From Oscheius onirici (taxonomy: Eukaryota > Nematoda > Chromadorea > Rhabditida > Rhabditidae): a DNA stretch of 64,000 bases. The stretch lies in NCBI GenBank assembly GCA_932521025.1, contig OW051470.1, forward strand, positions 7,240,501-7,304,500, read 5' to 3'. The position numbers and the translations under genes are program-made. How positions within the stretch are numbered: the first letter of the stretch is position 1; each line of letters begins with the position of its first letter. The notes beneath the pieces were generated by a model. That model ran no database searches. It was not told the DNA's origin and was given only the letters and a program-made list of their open reading frames with translations. Below are positions 1 to 13,300 of this stretch, in pieces.

Positions 1-1486
1 AAGAGGCAGAACATGTTCTTGCCGCCTACTGTAGCTAACCCAACTAAATCAATCTGTCTGGTAGTCTTGCAGTCTACTACTCTTCAACTGATATGACTTC
101 CTGTAGCTGCAGCGAACAAAGCAGTTCCTCTCTCGGTGTATCTGTCCAAGAGATCATTGCTTCACAGCACATGACATCTGATTCCAGTCAGTCCTTCTGT
201 ATTCTGCCGCCTGAACTTTTGGAAAAGGGTGAGACGTCTTCTCCTCGAATCATATCACGACATACAAGCTGAGCGGTGATATGTATCGTTGTCGTTGTCG
301 TCGATATCTTCAGAATAAGAAGAGGAAGAAAACGAATGGTTCGGGGAAAGGGGAAACTGAAGATGAAGAGTATGAGCCGGAAATGAATGGTTCTGAGTAC
401 CGTAACCTCATATGTTGTTCTAAGGATAGGTTTCACAATTGCGCAAGGCGAGAGTGTTTGGTTTGGCGCCGCTAATGAAAGGTGCGATCGCTTTTCGTCC
501 CTAATCCTATCTAGAGAAGAAGCCGACGAGGCGGGAGACGCACTGACCGGCAATTGACTGACCATATTGGCCCCTCTTCACCCCCATGGGGAGCTAAAAG
601 ATAATTATGGGAGAGAGCTGGCTGGAAAATGGCTGGGAACGAGAGAGAGGTTCGGGAGCAGGAGGCTTTTTCTGATAGAGAGCTATAGTTTTAATGGAAG
701 ACGACAAGACACTAGAAATCTAAAAGTCGAGGAACTTCCAGTAGTTACAATTAGTTCGAAGCAATATGTTATTTACAAACAATTCACTAAAAAACTATAT
801 TTTGTTTTATACAGTGTGTGTTAATCACATTAATTGATAGAAAGATGGAGACCAAGGTTATTTCCGTGCAAAATGCTATAGTGATCATGTCCTACAGTAT
901 ACATATTGAACCCGACTCTTTCAAAAGTGTAAGAGGTTATTGACCAGATCTTATGGTTTTCTCTGTTCTGACAGAACAGAGTTTACAATGGAACATCGGT
1001 GGTCACGCAACAAATCGTATACTTCGAGACTAGTTTAATCAGTACACTGGACAAGCCGCAGTTGTATCTCGCTTGTGACAAGAACGGTATCTTCCGAAAC
1101 TTACTATTGTTTCGAACCGTGTAATTTCGAAATCTCGTCGTCCAAATCAGCAAAATGGTTCCCGTGGCTTTGATTTATGAGGCGGCACAGTTGATTTTCC
1201 GCTGATTGACGGGCCGATGCTAATGAGCGGCGAAGCCCAAAGGAACCCCACAGAGGCGTGAAATCTTCCTCGGCGTGTCTCGAGAATGATTGAACACTGT
1301 TCTTTTCGATGGAAATGAAAGGGAAGCTACTGACTTTTTTCTTTCTTCCAAGACAACGAATCGCTAGCCGCTTATCTGCCTCATTCCTTATCTGAAGGAC
1401 TCTCCTCTTGCCTGGTCTTCCCCACTTTTTTTGGGGTTTTCTTTCTGAATTCGAACCAGTGCATGTCAGTCTCCTCCTATACAACG
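1..1486. other. Upstream intergenic region, no gene seen
   Basis: The open frames here are short, lack recognisable domains and show no consistent splice structure. The region holds the 5' flank of the SLC36 transporter. I see no RNA gene or repeat in it. Confidence 0.5.
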
Positions 1487-3392
1487 ATGCCAGGCAACGA
1501 GATGATTCCTCTACCGGGCAGCAGGTAGTCTTTTTGCATATCTCTCAAAGGTACAGTCTCAGGTCGCCTCCAATGTACGAACTGTTCGCTCCGCGGATAA
1601 GAGAGCGCTCTTCGATCAACGCGGATCAGGCTCTCATTCACATGATCAAGTAGTTTAAGTCAAAAATTGTTACGATTTAAAATAATTCAGGGTCATGATG
1701 GGAACGGGAATGCTCTCATTGCCGCTGGCTTTCAAGCACTCGGGTCTTTGGGTAAGAAATTTTAGAATAGATCTAAATTGGGGCAAAATCAAAACGTCTT
1801 TCAGTTGGGTTTGATTCTACTGGTATGCATTTGCCTCATATGTATCTTCTGTACTAGACAACTTGTCTTTGCTCAACATTACATTGGCTATCTGTAATCA
1901 ATCCCCTTTATAAAACTACTCAAGTTTTAGGAAATCCCAGCAGAGAATGGACTACGCCAATGTGATGAGATCTGCCGTCGAACTCGGTCCTCCATGGATC
2001 AGAGAACACGGCTATTTTTGGAAGTAGGGGAACATGGTTTCAATATAGTATAATTCAAGTTTTCAGACAAGTAGTCAATGTCAACATGTTTGTGGCTCAG
2101 TTTGGTAACGCTTGTCTGTGGCTTTTACAGTCTGTTCGTTACAGGTTTCTGTTGTGTCTACTTTGTCTTCATGGCCGACAATTTGAAACAGTTTTTCGAC
2201 CAAACTTCGAACATTCATATTTCTCAAGCCGGATGGATCGCTCTTCTTCTGGTTCCGATCATGGGGCTCTGTACCATCAGGGAACTGAAGGTAGCTATTT
2301 TTTTCTATACAAAACAAAATAATGTCAGGCACTGGCTCCTTTAGCAGCTGTGGCTAACTTCGTCTATCTGATTGCTGTAGTGATTGTTCTTCAGTGCCTC
2401 TTCGTTTTTGAGTGAGTTTTAGAGAAGGTCAGGGAAGCAGGGGATGCCTCAAGAGCAGGAAAAGGACAGAGGTAGTGAATAAGACTGGAAGAAAGAGTCT
2501 GAATCCAACTGAAACTATTTTTCATGCGTCCATCCTGGTCTCTGCCAGCCATCGGCGAATGGTCGTCTTTGCCCCTCTTCTTCGGAACTGTCATGTTCGC
2601 CTTCGAAGGAGTAGCAGTAGTTTTGCCCATCGAGAACCAAATGAACGAGCCCATTCATTTTATCACCTCCAACGGTGTATTGAACACCTCCTGCTTCCTT
2701 GTCCTCATTCTCTACTGCACTGTCGGCTTCTTCGGCTACCTTCGATTCGGGGATGGAATCATGGATACTCTCACTCTGAATCTTCCTCAGACATCGTAAG
2801 TTTATTCTTTTCTAACAATGAGATAAAAAATATTTTAGGTTCTACCAATGCATCAAAATAATGTTTGTCGGCTGCATTCTTGTGTCCTACCCTCTCCAGT
2901 TCTACGTTCCGATGGAGAGAGTCGAGAAATTCATCAAGAGAAAGGTCGTACCAGAGAAACAAGAGAAACTCATCTATGCTGCTAGATTCTTCGGAGTTTT
3001 ATTCACATGTGAGTTTTCTGGACTGTTCTGTTAGACGAAATTAGAATGGTTATGATGATGTTACCCACTTTTTGTACAAACTCTCTACGTTTCCCTTTTT
3101 TCAGGTCTGATGGCCGAGCTCATCCCTCATCTTGCCCTCTTCATCTCCCTGGTTGGTTCAGTCGCGGGAACCTCTTTGACTCTCGTCTTCCCTCCGATGA
3201 TTGAACTTCTCTGTTGTTACTCCAAGTAAGTAACCTACTAACATTATGCAAGGCATTTTCAGGGAATCTCTGACTCCTTGGATCTGGGCCCGTAACATCG
3301 GTCTGATGATGTTTGCCATTGTCGGATTTGCTACCGGAACTTATGCTAGTATGGTTCAAATCGTTGAGGCTTTTGGAAAACACGACGTCTAG
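1487..3392 (+). CDS. SLC36-type proton-coupled amino-acid transporter
   Basis: Multi-exon membrane transporter of the AAAP family (SLC36/PAT), which co-transports small neutral amino acids with protons at the plasma membrane or lysosome. Exon 1 (1487-1524) and exon 2 (1563-1649) give a short cytoplasmic N-terminus. The chain then reads HMIKVMMGTGMLSLPLAF (TM1, the family's conserved GTG-LPLA region). Later exons encode QFGFCCVYFVFMADNLKQ, a long exon (about 2521-2799) with GTVMFAFEGVAVVLPIENQM, and the last helices ending near 3392. Splice phases agree across the joints I checked, with introns of about 38-52 bp. The first ATG fits because its exon splices in frame to the conserved part. AATAAA follows at about 3434. 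The C-terminus is short and no key region is missing. The exact substrate cannot be read from sequence. Confidence 0.87.
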
Positions 3393-6212
3393 AAAAATTG
3401 TTAGTAGAGATCTCTTCAGTGACTGTTGAATGAAATAAAGGATGAGTAGACAGAAAGAGCCTGTTTCAACTACACGAACTCTTTTGGACACAAATCTCCT
3501 TGAATATGACAATAGGAAGATCTGAAATGTATAATTTTCTTCCTACTACCTTCAAAGAGTGTCACAGCAGAGTTTTTTTGTCTTCAAACGCAGATTTGTT
3601 CTTTTTACAGTTTTCAAAAAGTCTTCCAGACAAAATGACAAGTTTGGCATGATCCTCATAACACTGATTGCGACACGTCTTGATGTCGAATTCGTCAAAA
3701 AATTTGGCGTGACCTCTACTAATAGAGCAGATTAAATAAGAGCCGTCTCGAACTCCGTAAAATTTCGACAAGACCTCTCTGCCATTTCGCAAACATTTGG
3801 CATGACCCGTCTACCAATTTTCTGTAGAAGGTCGTTCGTTTTGCGTTTCTTTGAAGGACATTCGAGCATTTGTGTGGCAGCATCCGTTTTACAAGGCATT
3901 TGGTAGTCTCCATGACCATAAGCAGCAGCTTGCATCTCTGACAGTAAACATCCATGAGACTTTTCCGAGTCATTTGATCGTCTGATCTTCTGTAGGCTCT
4001 CCGACATTTCAACAGTTTCCTATCATTTCTCATTTGCTCGATCAGTCCATAAATCTTGGCTCGCTGCGACAGGAACAATCTTGATGTGCTTCAAAAATTC
4101 TTTTGTTCGATGAGACAGACGGGTAGATCCACCAGGTAACCTAAAAAAGCAAGTGTAGCAATTTTCGAAATCTAACATGCAAAAAACCATTTCAGAGGGA
4201 CTCCCTACTCAATTCCTCACACCTGGACGCAACTCCAGACTCTAATACTCGATTTGCTGGTCATTCCGAAGAAAGACCTACCGAAACCCGATCGGCCCTC
4301 GAGCTAGAGGCAAGAGTGTCAGAACTAGGCCCTTCGGGGAAAGCCCAGTTCCTGTTCAGATGTTCAGAAAAGAGTTGAGAGACAAAGGCAAAAGAGATAG
4401 AAATTAAAAATAGACATGACCTGGTAAAAGATGCGAGGTAGAAGCAGCAGAACTGGGCGTCCAACTGAAGTGGAAGTCTGAAGCGCGACTTGTCAAGTCT
4501 TGTCAACTTTGAGTTGACAAGTCGAAAAATCTTGAATTTTTGGCCCCAAGCACGCTTTTAGTTGATAGTGATGTGTATTAACAAAAAAAGGGGTTGTTTT
4601 TACACAGAGAGTAAACTTTGTTGGAGGGCTGGTCTGCACGAGATGTGAAAGAGTCAGATTCTGGTTAAAAAAAACAAACGGATGGGAGCATTGAACACTC
4701 CGCTAACACCTGGAAAAGACGGTGTTGTTTTCCAGCAGATTGCTTTCTGTCAATTGCTACTATTTGCAGTGGCTGTTTGTCGTCCCTCAGTCGATCTCCG
4801 TTCAGTCTAGATTATCATCGACCGCATTGCTCCAAAACGGTTCCCCTTCCAAAAAGATGCCCGACGTTTCCTATCGCGACTTTTATTTGGCTTCAGAGGG
4901 AGGCACAGGTCCTGTGTTTGGTTTTCCCCCATAGCCTTCCAGCGCATGTGACTTTTCTTTGAAGGCCGACTGAAGCAGACCACAACAGCCACTTTTTGCC
5001 GTCTCGAGACTCTTTCTTCTCTTTCTGACCATCTTCAATCGGAAAGAGTCGACAAGCCTCGACGATTTTCAATTGCAAGTGTACTAATAATGCGGGTCTC
5101 GCTATCAGTACCAGCGCTTCGCCAGAGACCATACAATGTGTCGTGGGGGCGTCTATTCCGTAACTGAGTCAACCATGTTCGCCGCTATTTTTTCTCGGCA
5201 ATCGTACTATTTTCGGAATATTATTCCCAGTTAGAGCTGTCTTTGATTACTGTCACCAGTTAGGTTTCTAAGACCTTGCAGTCTGTCTGCCGTTTTTTCA
5301 CGAAACGCATATAATCATTGTCATCTCATATCCTGCCAATGTCCGTTTTCTTTTTATTTAATGTCAGTCAAACATCCGTACAGTGCCAGTCTTTATCGGG
5401 GATACTTTTTCGACCATTTCGTTTCCACTCTTTCGTTTGGTTCCTTATATTTGAATTCAGTAAAGACTTTTTCAGGTTAACAATTTTACATTTTGACTGA
5501 TTGACAGATTACCCAAAACTCCCTGCTTGTCTTTCCTAATCAGCTGTTTTGCGAATTGCAGGTGAGAATAATTAAGCTAGGAACTGTTGGAAGCATTCCC
5601 ATCTTTCACTGTAGTGCTTTCCTACTCTGAATTCAGTAAACTTGTTGTCGAAATGTAACCGTCTCCAATCAGTTATGCGGTAGGTCCCCTGTTTGCACTG
5701 CCTTTCCGTCTTATCTGTTTCCCTATTGATCAAGACTACGAGAGCCAGCCGGTCGCGGGACTGTTTCCCATACGGCGACAACAAAAAACTCTCTCTCTCC
5801 CTCAGAAACTATCAATCCCTCCCCTGATCAGCTTTCCCACAGACTCTCTGCAGCTCGTGTCTCCTGCTGCGTATACCTGCATTTACATATCGAACCGCGA
5901 GGGCAAACAGAGTCGTGTGGCCGGTGGTCCCCGTCTCTCTGCTGTAGCCAGCCGACTGGCTACTCTAAACCACTTATCCTCCCACTATCGATGACTCATC
6001 TCCATGACTCCTTCTTTGGAAATTCTCTCTTTTATCGATTCTTCAGTCCCTTTCGAATCAACAACTTTCAGCATCTTCTTTCTCTTCCAGTGTCTCCCGT
6101 CTCTATATTACATTTCTATTTTTCTTTGAGGTTTGAAACTCATACTCTCATTCGAATAGATAATCAGTACAGAGAGTAATGTCCTCAGCGTGTCCCGGCT
6201 GAATCAGAAGAG
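3393..6212. other. Gene-poor region with weak Cys-rich minus-strand frames
   Basis: No convincing gene. On the minus strand between about 3562 and 4078, overlapping frames hold repeated Cys and the pieces CRNQCYEDHAKLV and NVCEMAERSCRNFTEF, faintly like nematode secreted Cys-rich (DUF19-like) proteins. The pieces lie in different frames without clear splice sites, so a decayed gene is as likely as a live one. A short inverted repeat lies at 4487-4524. The remainder is pyrimidine-rich and I see nothing else in it. Confidence 0.3.
4487..4524. repeat. Short inverted repeat (hairpin)
   Basis: CGACTTGTCAA (4487-4497) pairs with TTGACAAGTCG (4514-4524). The inner CTTGTCAACT (4499-4508) pairs with AGTTGACAAG (4512-4521) over a 3-nt loop, so two alternative hairpins share one right arm. 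Related TTGTCAA/TTGACAA arms recur at 16835-16899. Confidence 0.65.
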
Positions 6213-9200
6213 ATGTCCTGTAACCCATGTTGTTGTAATTTGAAGGACAGTGCCGTTACCATAGGCATATGGAGTGTGGTGAGTCTTTAACTGAAGTTTT
6301 GAAGGTCTCACGAAAAAGTACTCGAAAATTAGCTGGAAGGAAATGAATCTGTCGAGTTCAGTGCGAAAATTACAAAAAACCCCAAAAGTCAGTTAATACA
6401 AACTTTTCCAAACAAGTTACGTAGTCGATTCGAAAACACTTAAAAAATCTTTCCCTGATTCTTTTTCCGATAAACAGAATAAAGTGACCTGTTTCGAACA
6501 AAATTTAGCTCAATTTCTTTTTGAACAAACCATTCTAACTTCCCACTTCACGCTGATCCGACAGGTTTTCGTTCCTCTTCCAGCCAAAAAGTTCAGTTCA
6601 ATGCGTTTTCGTACTTCGCTTACAAAAACAAATAAAATTGGGTGCTGCAGGTGTACTCGGTGGCTTCGTTGGCCCTCTTCAGCTGGCAGACGTACGTTCT
6701 GAACAATTGTCGGGCCGTCGTGATGGCTCAGTCGAACCTACAATGCGAATGGGACTGTCCCTGTGTCGGCGCCTCAACCGCCCGTACCACGGCCATCATC
6801 GAAGGTTCTTATTCCTTTTTCAAAAACCGTGGTTGGGCGGAGGAGTGCGCGGCGTCGGTCCTTCTTTGAGCGCGTGTCATCTGCCAGCTGAACCGAGAGC
6901 CTTTTTCGTTTTTTGAATTTTTGAAAAGACGAGGTTCAGGTGTTCTCGATCGCGCAACTCGGCATCATGGGCTGGCAGATGGCGGCCATCAAGTACGAGA
7001 AGGACCGCGCTGCGAATACACTCCTCCCCAACTACAACACCTACGGGAAATATGACGTTCCTTCGTATTACGAGTCCTACTGGCAGAGTCCAGAGGAACG
7101 CTATTATATAGGTACTTTTTACTTTTGATAGTTCGGGGAACATCATCTTGAACGGAGAAGTGTCGTCTTCTGCTCAAAACGTTTTATATTTTGACTTAGC
7201 GTCCTTTCCCTAATAGGAGTCTTTTGCAGCATTTTTCATTTGGAACCATTTCATTTCTATCCCGACAAGTAAATGAAAACTGACTTGTATCTCCTAAAAC
7301 TCATTAAAAAAGTTAGAAGTTCCAGTAATTAGCGCTTTTAGATTCAGCAATAATTACTTCGTTTGAAAGTTTCTGAAAAAAGAACATTATTATACTTGTA
7401 GAGCAACTCGTTCTCTCCTCTTTTGGTAAGAGTGTGACTCACCTCTCCCACCCAGCCGGTGTGGCTTGTTTGTTTTGAGTCTGCTTACATAATAAAGTCA
7501 ACAAGCCTGCTCTGAGCCTAGAGGCCCGTTAGTCAGCTGGACTTGAAGAACAAACAAAAACGGAGAAAGAAACCATATCGTTTACAGGTCTCTTCATAAT
7601 TCAAGTGTTATGTCTCATCTCGGTCTTCTTCCTTCTTTTTGCGGCAGTTGCCATGATCTGGGGAGTTCATACGGTAAATACTGAAAAGATGAGACAGAGA
7701 GACTATGATACGAGATCAAAAGATGCATTTCAGTGGTCAAAATACCTGGTCTGGCCCTGGTTCCCCTGTATGGTCTGTTCCATTCTCTCGTCTCTAGCCT
7801 ACTGTATAATGTGGTGGGCCGGTGACGTCCGAGACTACTGGTTAGCACTGACAATCATTGAAATCATTGGAGTCTTTGTCAATGTGAGTTCTTCCAAGTT
7901 AACTGTGAAATTCCTTTAAGGTCTACTGCGTCGTTGTAGTGCTGATGTACTATCGTAAGATTGAAGCGACTACTCGCGAGTTTGAAGGAAAAGGCAGAGG
8001 AGGAAGTCGAAGGCGTCGACGACCTTACTCTAGTCGTAGAGACCTCCTCGAACTCAGTGACCAGTACCCTCCTCCACTTCCTGTGGATCCCAGAGCTAGA
8101 AGTCCGTATCCGAACAAGACTCCTTATCCACCGTATGGAATCGTCCAACCCCTACACCAACCCTATCCGTCGCCGTATTCTCCAGCCGGAGTGCCACAGA
8201 CTCCACTTCCTCTTCCTCCGAGTTATACTCCCTATCCACCTGACCCGAACGAAGTAGTCAACTATGTCCGGGAACCGAAGAAGCCGTCTTTTGACTCTGC
8301 CGACGAGGATCCCGTCAAGCAATGGGTCAAGACACAGCAGAAGGTGGAGAGGGCCGAAGCCAACAGTGAACCAATTTCACCAATCAGAGAAGAACCGACC
8401 AAAGGGTTTCCAATCCAGCATTCCCGATCTGTTCCTTCGATGTTTGACGGGTCGCTTGTTTCTCATAAAGACTGTGATCACCGACACCATCATCATAGAA
8501 GCTCGTCCAGACGGAAACGATCCAAGAGTCGTCATCGTGACCGGTCGACTTCCTCGGCTTCGGAAAAGACCGATTTCGATCGGGATCGTCGTCACAGGAG
8601 CAGTAGCCGACACCGACATCGAAGCAAGTCTCGCTACTCAGAGTCAGAGTTCACAGCGACTACTGACCACAGGGATAGGGATCGTCGGGATAGGGACAGG
8701 GAGCGTCGTCACAAAGACGATGACCGCTACCGGCGTGATGATGACGAGAGAAGAAGCAAAAGACATCGAAGCCGGAGGAGAGAAGATGAGGACGATAGGG
8801 ACAGTAGAAGAAAACATAGACATGGAAGGGACAGAGACAGGAGGGAAGATGAGAGACCAGTTCCAGCGTGAGTTCACCTCCGTAAATTTTTTTAGCTTTC
8901 AAGATATGCAGAATAATTTTTTTACGAAGTAATTACAATATTTCCAATGTTTTTGAACTTTCGAAAAATATAGATTTCTAAGTGACTTTCTAAGAATGTA
9001 CTATCTTTGAAAATCTGTATCCAAATCCAATGACTACTTTCAGAGTCCCGGAGCCTCCTCAGCAGCCAGAAAATGGTTTTCCTGGATTTGTTGTTCCCCA
9101 GCACATTGTCATTCCTCCGTCTTCTGGAGAACGAGGTCCTGACGGTCAGCCACTGCCACAAAAGTTCCAAATCAACTCGGAGATCACGATCAATTACGAT

Positions 9201-10150
9201 CAACAACAAGCTGAGCAAGAACCTTATAGAAGACGTTTTCCTGTAGGTTTCTTTTGGAAAAAATTGATAAATTAACAATTTAAGCCGATGCAAATAACGT
9301 CCAACGTCTAAAATCCTCCATTTTTGATACGCGTTCGATCTCATGACTTTTCTGCCTTTGTATACTGATGAGCATGCCATATCTCGTAACTTCAATAAAT
9401 TGTGCATATTTTCTGTATCCTGCAGCTATAAATAGGGAACGTCTTCGTAGACGAAAGAAGTCACAACTCACCATGGCCTTCGTCTACCTGCTGATAGTTG
9501 TAGTCATAGCCGTGGCTAGCTATCTCTTCTTCCGTCAGCTACAACAGGAACAGGCCACCGTCCAGAGAGACGAGGTTACAGCTACCAAGACGACAGTTTC
9601 TACTGCTCCCATCTCCACCGCTAGGACCACTACTCATCGTCCTTCCAGACGTGGTATGAGGAAGGAGAAGTCATCCTTCCCGGTCCCTGCCCTTCCTCCA
9701 GTAGCTCCCGCTCCGGTCCAGGAAGAATATGAGACGGTCCCTGCTCCTCCCGCTCCTCTGCCCGATAGTTCCATGCTGAAGCCTACTTTTGTGGAGAACG
9801 CTCCGGAGGTCGAGAAGACGCAGGAGCCACAGCCTCCTGTGATCCATCCTGAGGGTGATGTTCAGACGGCCAAGAACATCAGTGATCAGGCTACGACTGG
9901 AGTCACTACTGCCCAGGGAATCGTCTCAGATCAGAAGGAGACTACTGATGTGAAGACGGCTGAACGTATTCCATTTACGGGATGTTCGGATGTGGCCACT
10001 GCCAGGCCCATGGTGAGTTTTTAAAGCATCTTTCTATAACTCCCCATTTTCAGGAAGTGGATCAAATCGGCCGTGGCGGCTGATGCCAACAAGAAGGAGA
10101 AGAAGAAGTCGAAGCTGAAGAATACCAAGAGCAAGGAGGCAATCAAGTAG
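6213..10150 (+). CDS. Tetraspan-type membrane protein with RS/RD-rich tail
   Basis: Not assigned to a named family. Exon 1 (6213-6278) starts MSCNPCCCNLKDSAV. Later exons give hydrophobic segments YSVASLALFSWQTYVL, FIIQVLCLISVFFLLFAAVA, PWFPCMVCSILSSLAYCIMWW and ALTIIEIIGVFVNVYCVVV, a four-helix layout like MARVEL or LAPTM-type nematode proteins. A long tail (exon from about 7921) is Pro/Tyr-rich, then strongly Arg/Ser/Asp-rich with a His run (HRHHHHRSSSRR) and many RDRD repeats. A further exon ending in FPVAINRERLRRRKK precedes another helix, AFVYLLIVVVIAVASYLFF, and a Thr/Pro-rich C-terminus. Phases join if exon 2 splices at 6804|6805 to an acceptor near 6930. The last exon has two acceptors 4 nt apart; the downstream one gives a Lys-rich end at 10150, the upstream one stops at 10083. 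AATAAA is at 10155. The 5' joins are the least certain. Confidence 0.65.
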
Positions 10151-10380
10151 CTCAAATAAAGATGGAGAAACGTGTTTTATTATTATTAGGAAATATCACA
10201 TTGCACATAGTTTTTGGAGAATCGCCGGACACGGAAAGACGGACGGGATAGTGACTCTTATTAAAAGCGGCTTATATATACAGACTATGGAAATCCCAGA
10301 AAGGAGAAAGGAAGAAGAGAGTACATGTATGGGAGAGAGGGAGTAACCGTTTGATGCGTTTTTTGGAAAGTCGAGACAGT

Positions 10381-13300
10381 CTATCGGATGATGGAGGATT
10401 GGATCAATTGGTTCAGGAACAGGATGACTGACTGTTGATTGGCTGTCCTGTTGGACTGGACAAAACTCAGAGCTTGTTCTTGACAGTCAAGTAGACGACG
10501 TTGAAGTTGTTCTGTGAGGTCACGAAGGGCTCGAACTTCAGTCTCGACGACACGAAGAGAAGACTCGGCAGAGCTGGCAGCCGATTGCGCTCTTACCGCC
10601 TCGGTCTGAAGGGTGTTGGCGCGGCTTTCCAGATAGCGACACTTGTTCTCGGACATCGTCAACTTGGTCTTGTTCATCGAACAGTCGAAACAATTGGATG
10701 TTCCGTCTGGAGAGGCAGAAGAATGAGTCTCTGCCGGGGAGACGTGCGGAGAGAGGAAGTTTGGTCTGCTGGAGTCCACGCTCTGAAAGTTTAGTACTTG
10801 AAATGATCCGCAAAACCTACCAGATGATGAAAGGCGCTTGGAGCATTGGTGTTCTTCTTGAACAGACTAATAGGCGATTGGACTGGGGAAGAGGCTCCCG
10901 TGGATGAGGATGATCCGGTACATGGACTCACTGAACTTTTCGCACTGCTTTCCGACTTGGGCTCATCAGTATCACTACCCGAGATGTTCAATTTATCTTC
11001 ATCGTCACTCTTGTGACTCTGATCGTCCTTTTCCACGTTGATCTCCATCTCTTCCCTTTTCGGAAAAACGTCCAGTGGGCGGGTAGTCGGGATCGGTTTA
11101 GGAAGCTGGTTGAGCCAGGGAAGACCGAACGGTTGTTGTGTCATAAGCTGGCTGAGCATTATGCGGTCGCGGATTCTTGTCAGGTCTTCTTGGGTCGGCG
11201 TGAGAGGAGGAGGAGCAGTGGAGAAGAAGGGAAGGGTGGCTGAAAATATTTGGGTTTAGCTGTACATGAGACAAGAAGAAGATCAGACATTCGGAGAGAG
11301 TACTTTTAGTTCTGAAAATTGTTCGAGGCTGATGCTAGAAGGTCATAGGCAGAATCATAGTAGTTAAATTCAGAGTAAGGTGAAGTCACAGACGCGATTA
11401 GGAACAGGAAAATACTGTCAATGGTACAGACAAACTGAAGAAAAACAAAAGTCAGTGTAGGAACCTGAGTCAGCAGGAGTCAAATTCAGAGCGAAAGAAC
11501 TGTTCTGAAAACTTACCACCATGCGGAGGATGTATCTGCGGAAGTTGGTTGGGTACAGGAATAGGAGCAAAAGCCGACCGATCAGACGGTTCTCCAGGAG
11601 CAAGACCCTTTCCAATCACAGGAACCGAGATATTCTTGCCCTCTTCCCGAGCCTGTACATGCATATGCAAACTCGTTTTGTCCGGGAATGCCCAGTTGCA
11701 ACAGCGACACATGAACTGGAATCAACTGGTTAGGAAGAAAAGGAAGAAAACTAACCATTCGAGAGATCTGATGCTGTTTGTACATGTGGGTCCGGAGCGT
11801 CTCATTGCCTGAAAATGCAATTTCAAAAACGAGTTTGTTTTCTTCCTTTCTTCCACCGGTGTCTTTTGTTTCAAAAAAGCGCAAAAAGGCCGCCGGAATG
11901 GACCATATCAGACACGGCGATTTATGTTCACAAATGCGCATCATAGACTCAGAAGAGTCGGCGAGAATCACAACCGATTCATCATCGAAATTTTTCCTGT
12001 TCTGCTAGTTCGATGGAAATGAAAGTCTACGGAAGTGGTTTGACCCATAGCTCAGCCAAAGTCCAAATGATCTAAACACCATTGTCGCAACTCCTATACC
12101 ATACCGGTTACCGTTTTTATCAACGCATCATTTCAAATGCCTGTTCACTGAGAATTCGGTTGTCTACGCTTTGTGTTGTTCGTTAGTTCCGATATTCTGA
12201 GACTTGTAACTTCTGTGACATAGGAAGGATGGTTTTATAGCGGGTATTGGTTCTTTCATGATACGCGGACTACCCTTTCCCTCTGTTCAAAAGTACATTA
12301 AAATCCTAGCAGTTAGTTAAGATCACTTCTTTTTTAATAGTCGAATGCTTAATTACAATATTTTTTTGGAAAAGTCTTACATGCATAGTTGAAATAAACT
12401 ATAGCAACTACTCGGAACATGTTAAGTTGAAAAGAGTATTTTTTATAAGAAAGACGGTAAAATCAGGCGACAAAAGGTAGCGAAAGGGATAAATATGGAG
12501 AGTATTCGTTTTATGACGCGCGAACTTTCCCCCTCACTTTCACTTGAACCCGATTTTTGCGAAGGTGAAAAGAAGAGAGAGAGAGAGGAAAACGCGAATG
12601 GGTTAAAAACAGCAAGGAAAACAAAAGTGGAGGGAAAAGAGTCTGGTAGGCAACTGTACCGTCTTCCTGAGTCTCCTGTGGTTTCAATTTTCTCTTCCGG
12701 TTAGCAGCAAAGCCAGATGACTCGAAAGCAGCCAAATACTCGTTCTTCCTCTGCAGTATTCGACAGACATTGCTCTTGGCGATGGAATAGCGTTCAGCTA
12801 TGGCTGCCTGACTGAGACCGACATTCTGCTCGGCGAGACGAATTAGCTGGACCTTTTCCTGGAGCGTCAGCTCCTTGTAGGGCTTCTTGCTCTTCTTCTG
12901 CTCCTCCATAGCCACATAGAAGGACGAAGGCGAAAGCAGCTGCTGCCCCAGGAATAGAGAGTTCAGTTCTGACCCCGCTTTCGCCCGCCTCGACCGGGAA
13001 AAGGGTCGACTCTGGGCTGAACAGATCCAGAGAGAGGGGGATCTGAGTTTGGAAGAGTCAAAAAGTAACGGAGAGGAGATGAAGAGTTAAAATCTGAGTT
13101 GTTGTCTTATGGACAATATCTGTAATGAAGAACGGTAGAAGGGGTGAGATCTTATAGAACAGTTACAATGTCTGTCTGTCTTCTTCTTTCGGTACAAGCG
13201 CTATGTCTTTCCCGTCCTGTACTGTCATTGACTCTCTCAACAACTTTGCCCAGAAGACATAATCAGCCCAAGAGAAAAAAAGAATCGTCTCTGCTTCCTA

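Noticed and set aside
8641-8871. RD/RS repeats as a stand-alone splicing-factor gene.
   Set aside because: The same frame is continuous with the upstream transmembrane exon from 7921, and no separate start or promoter is visible.
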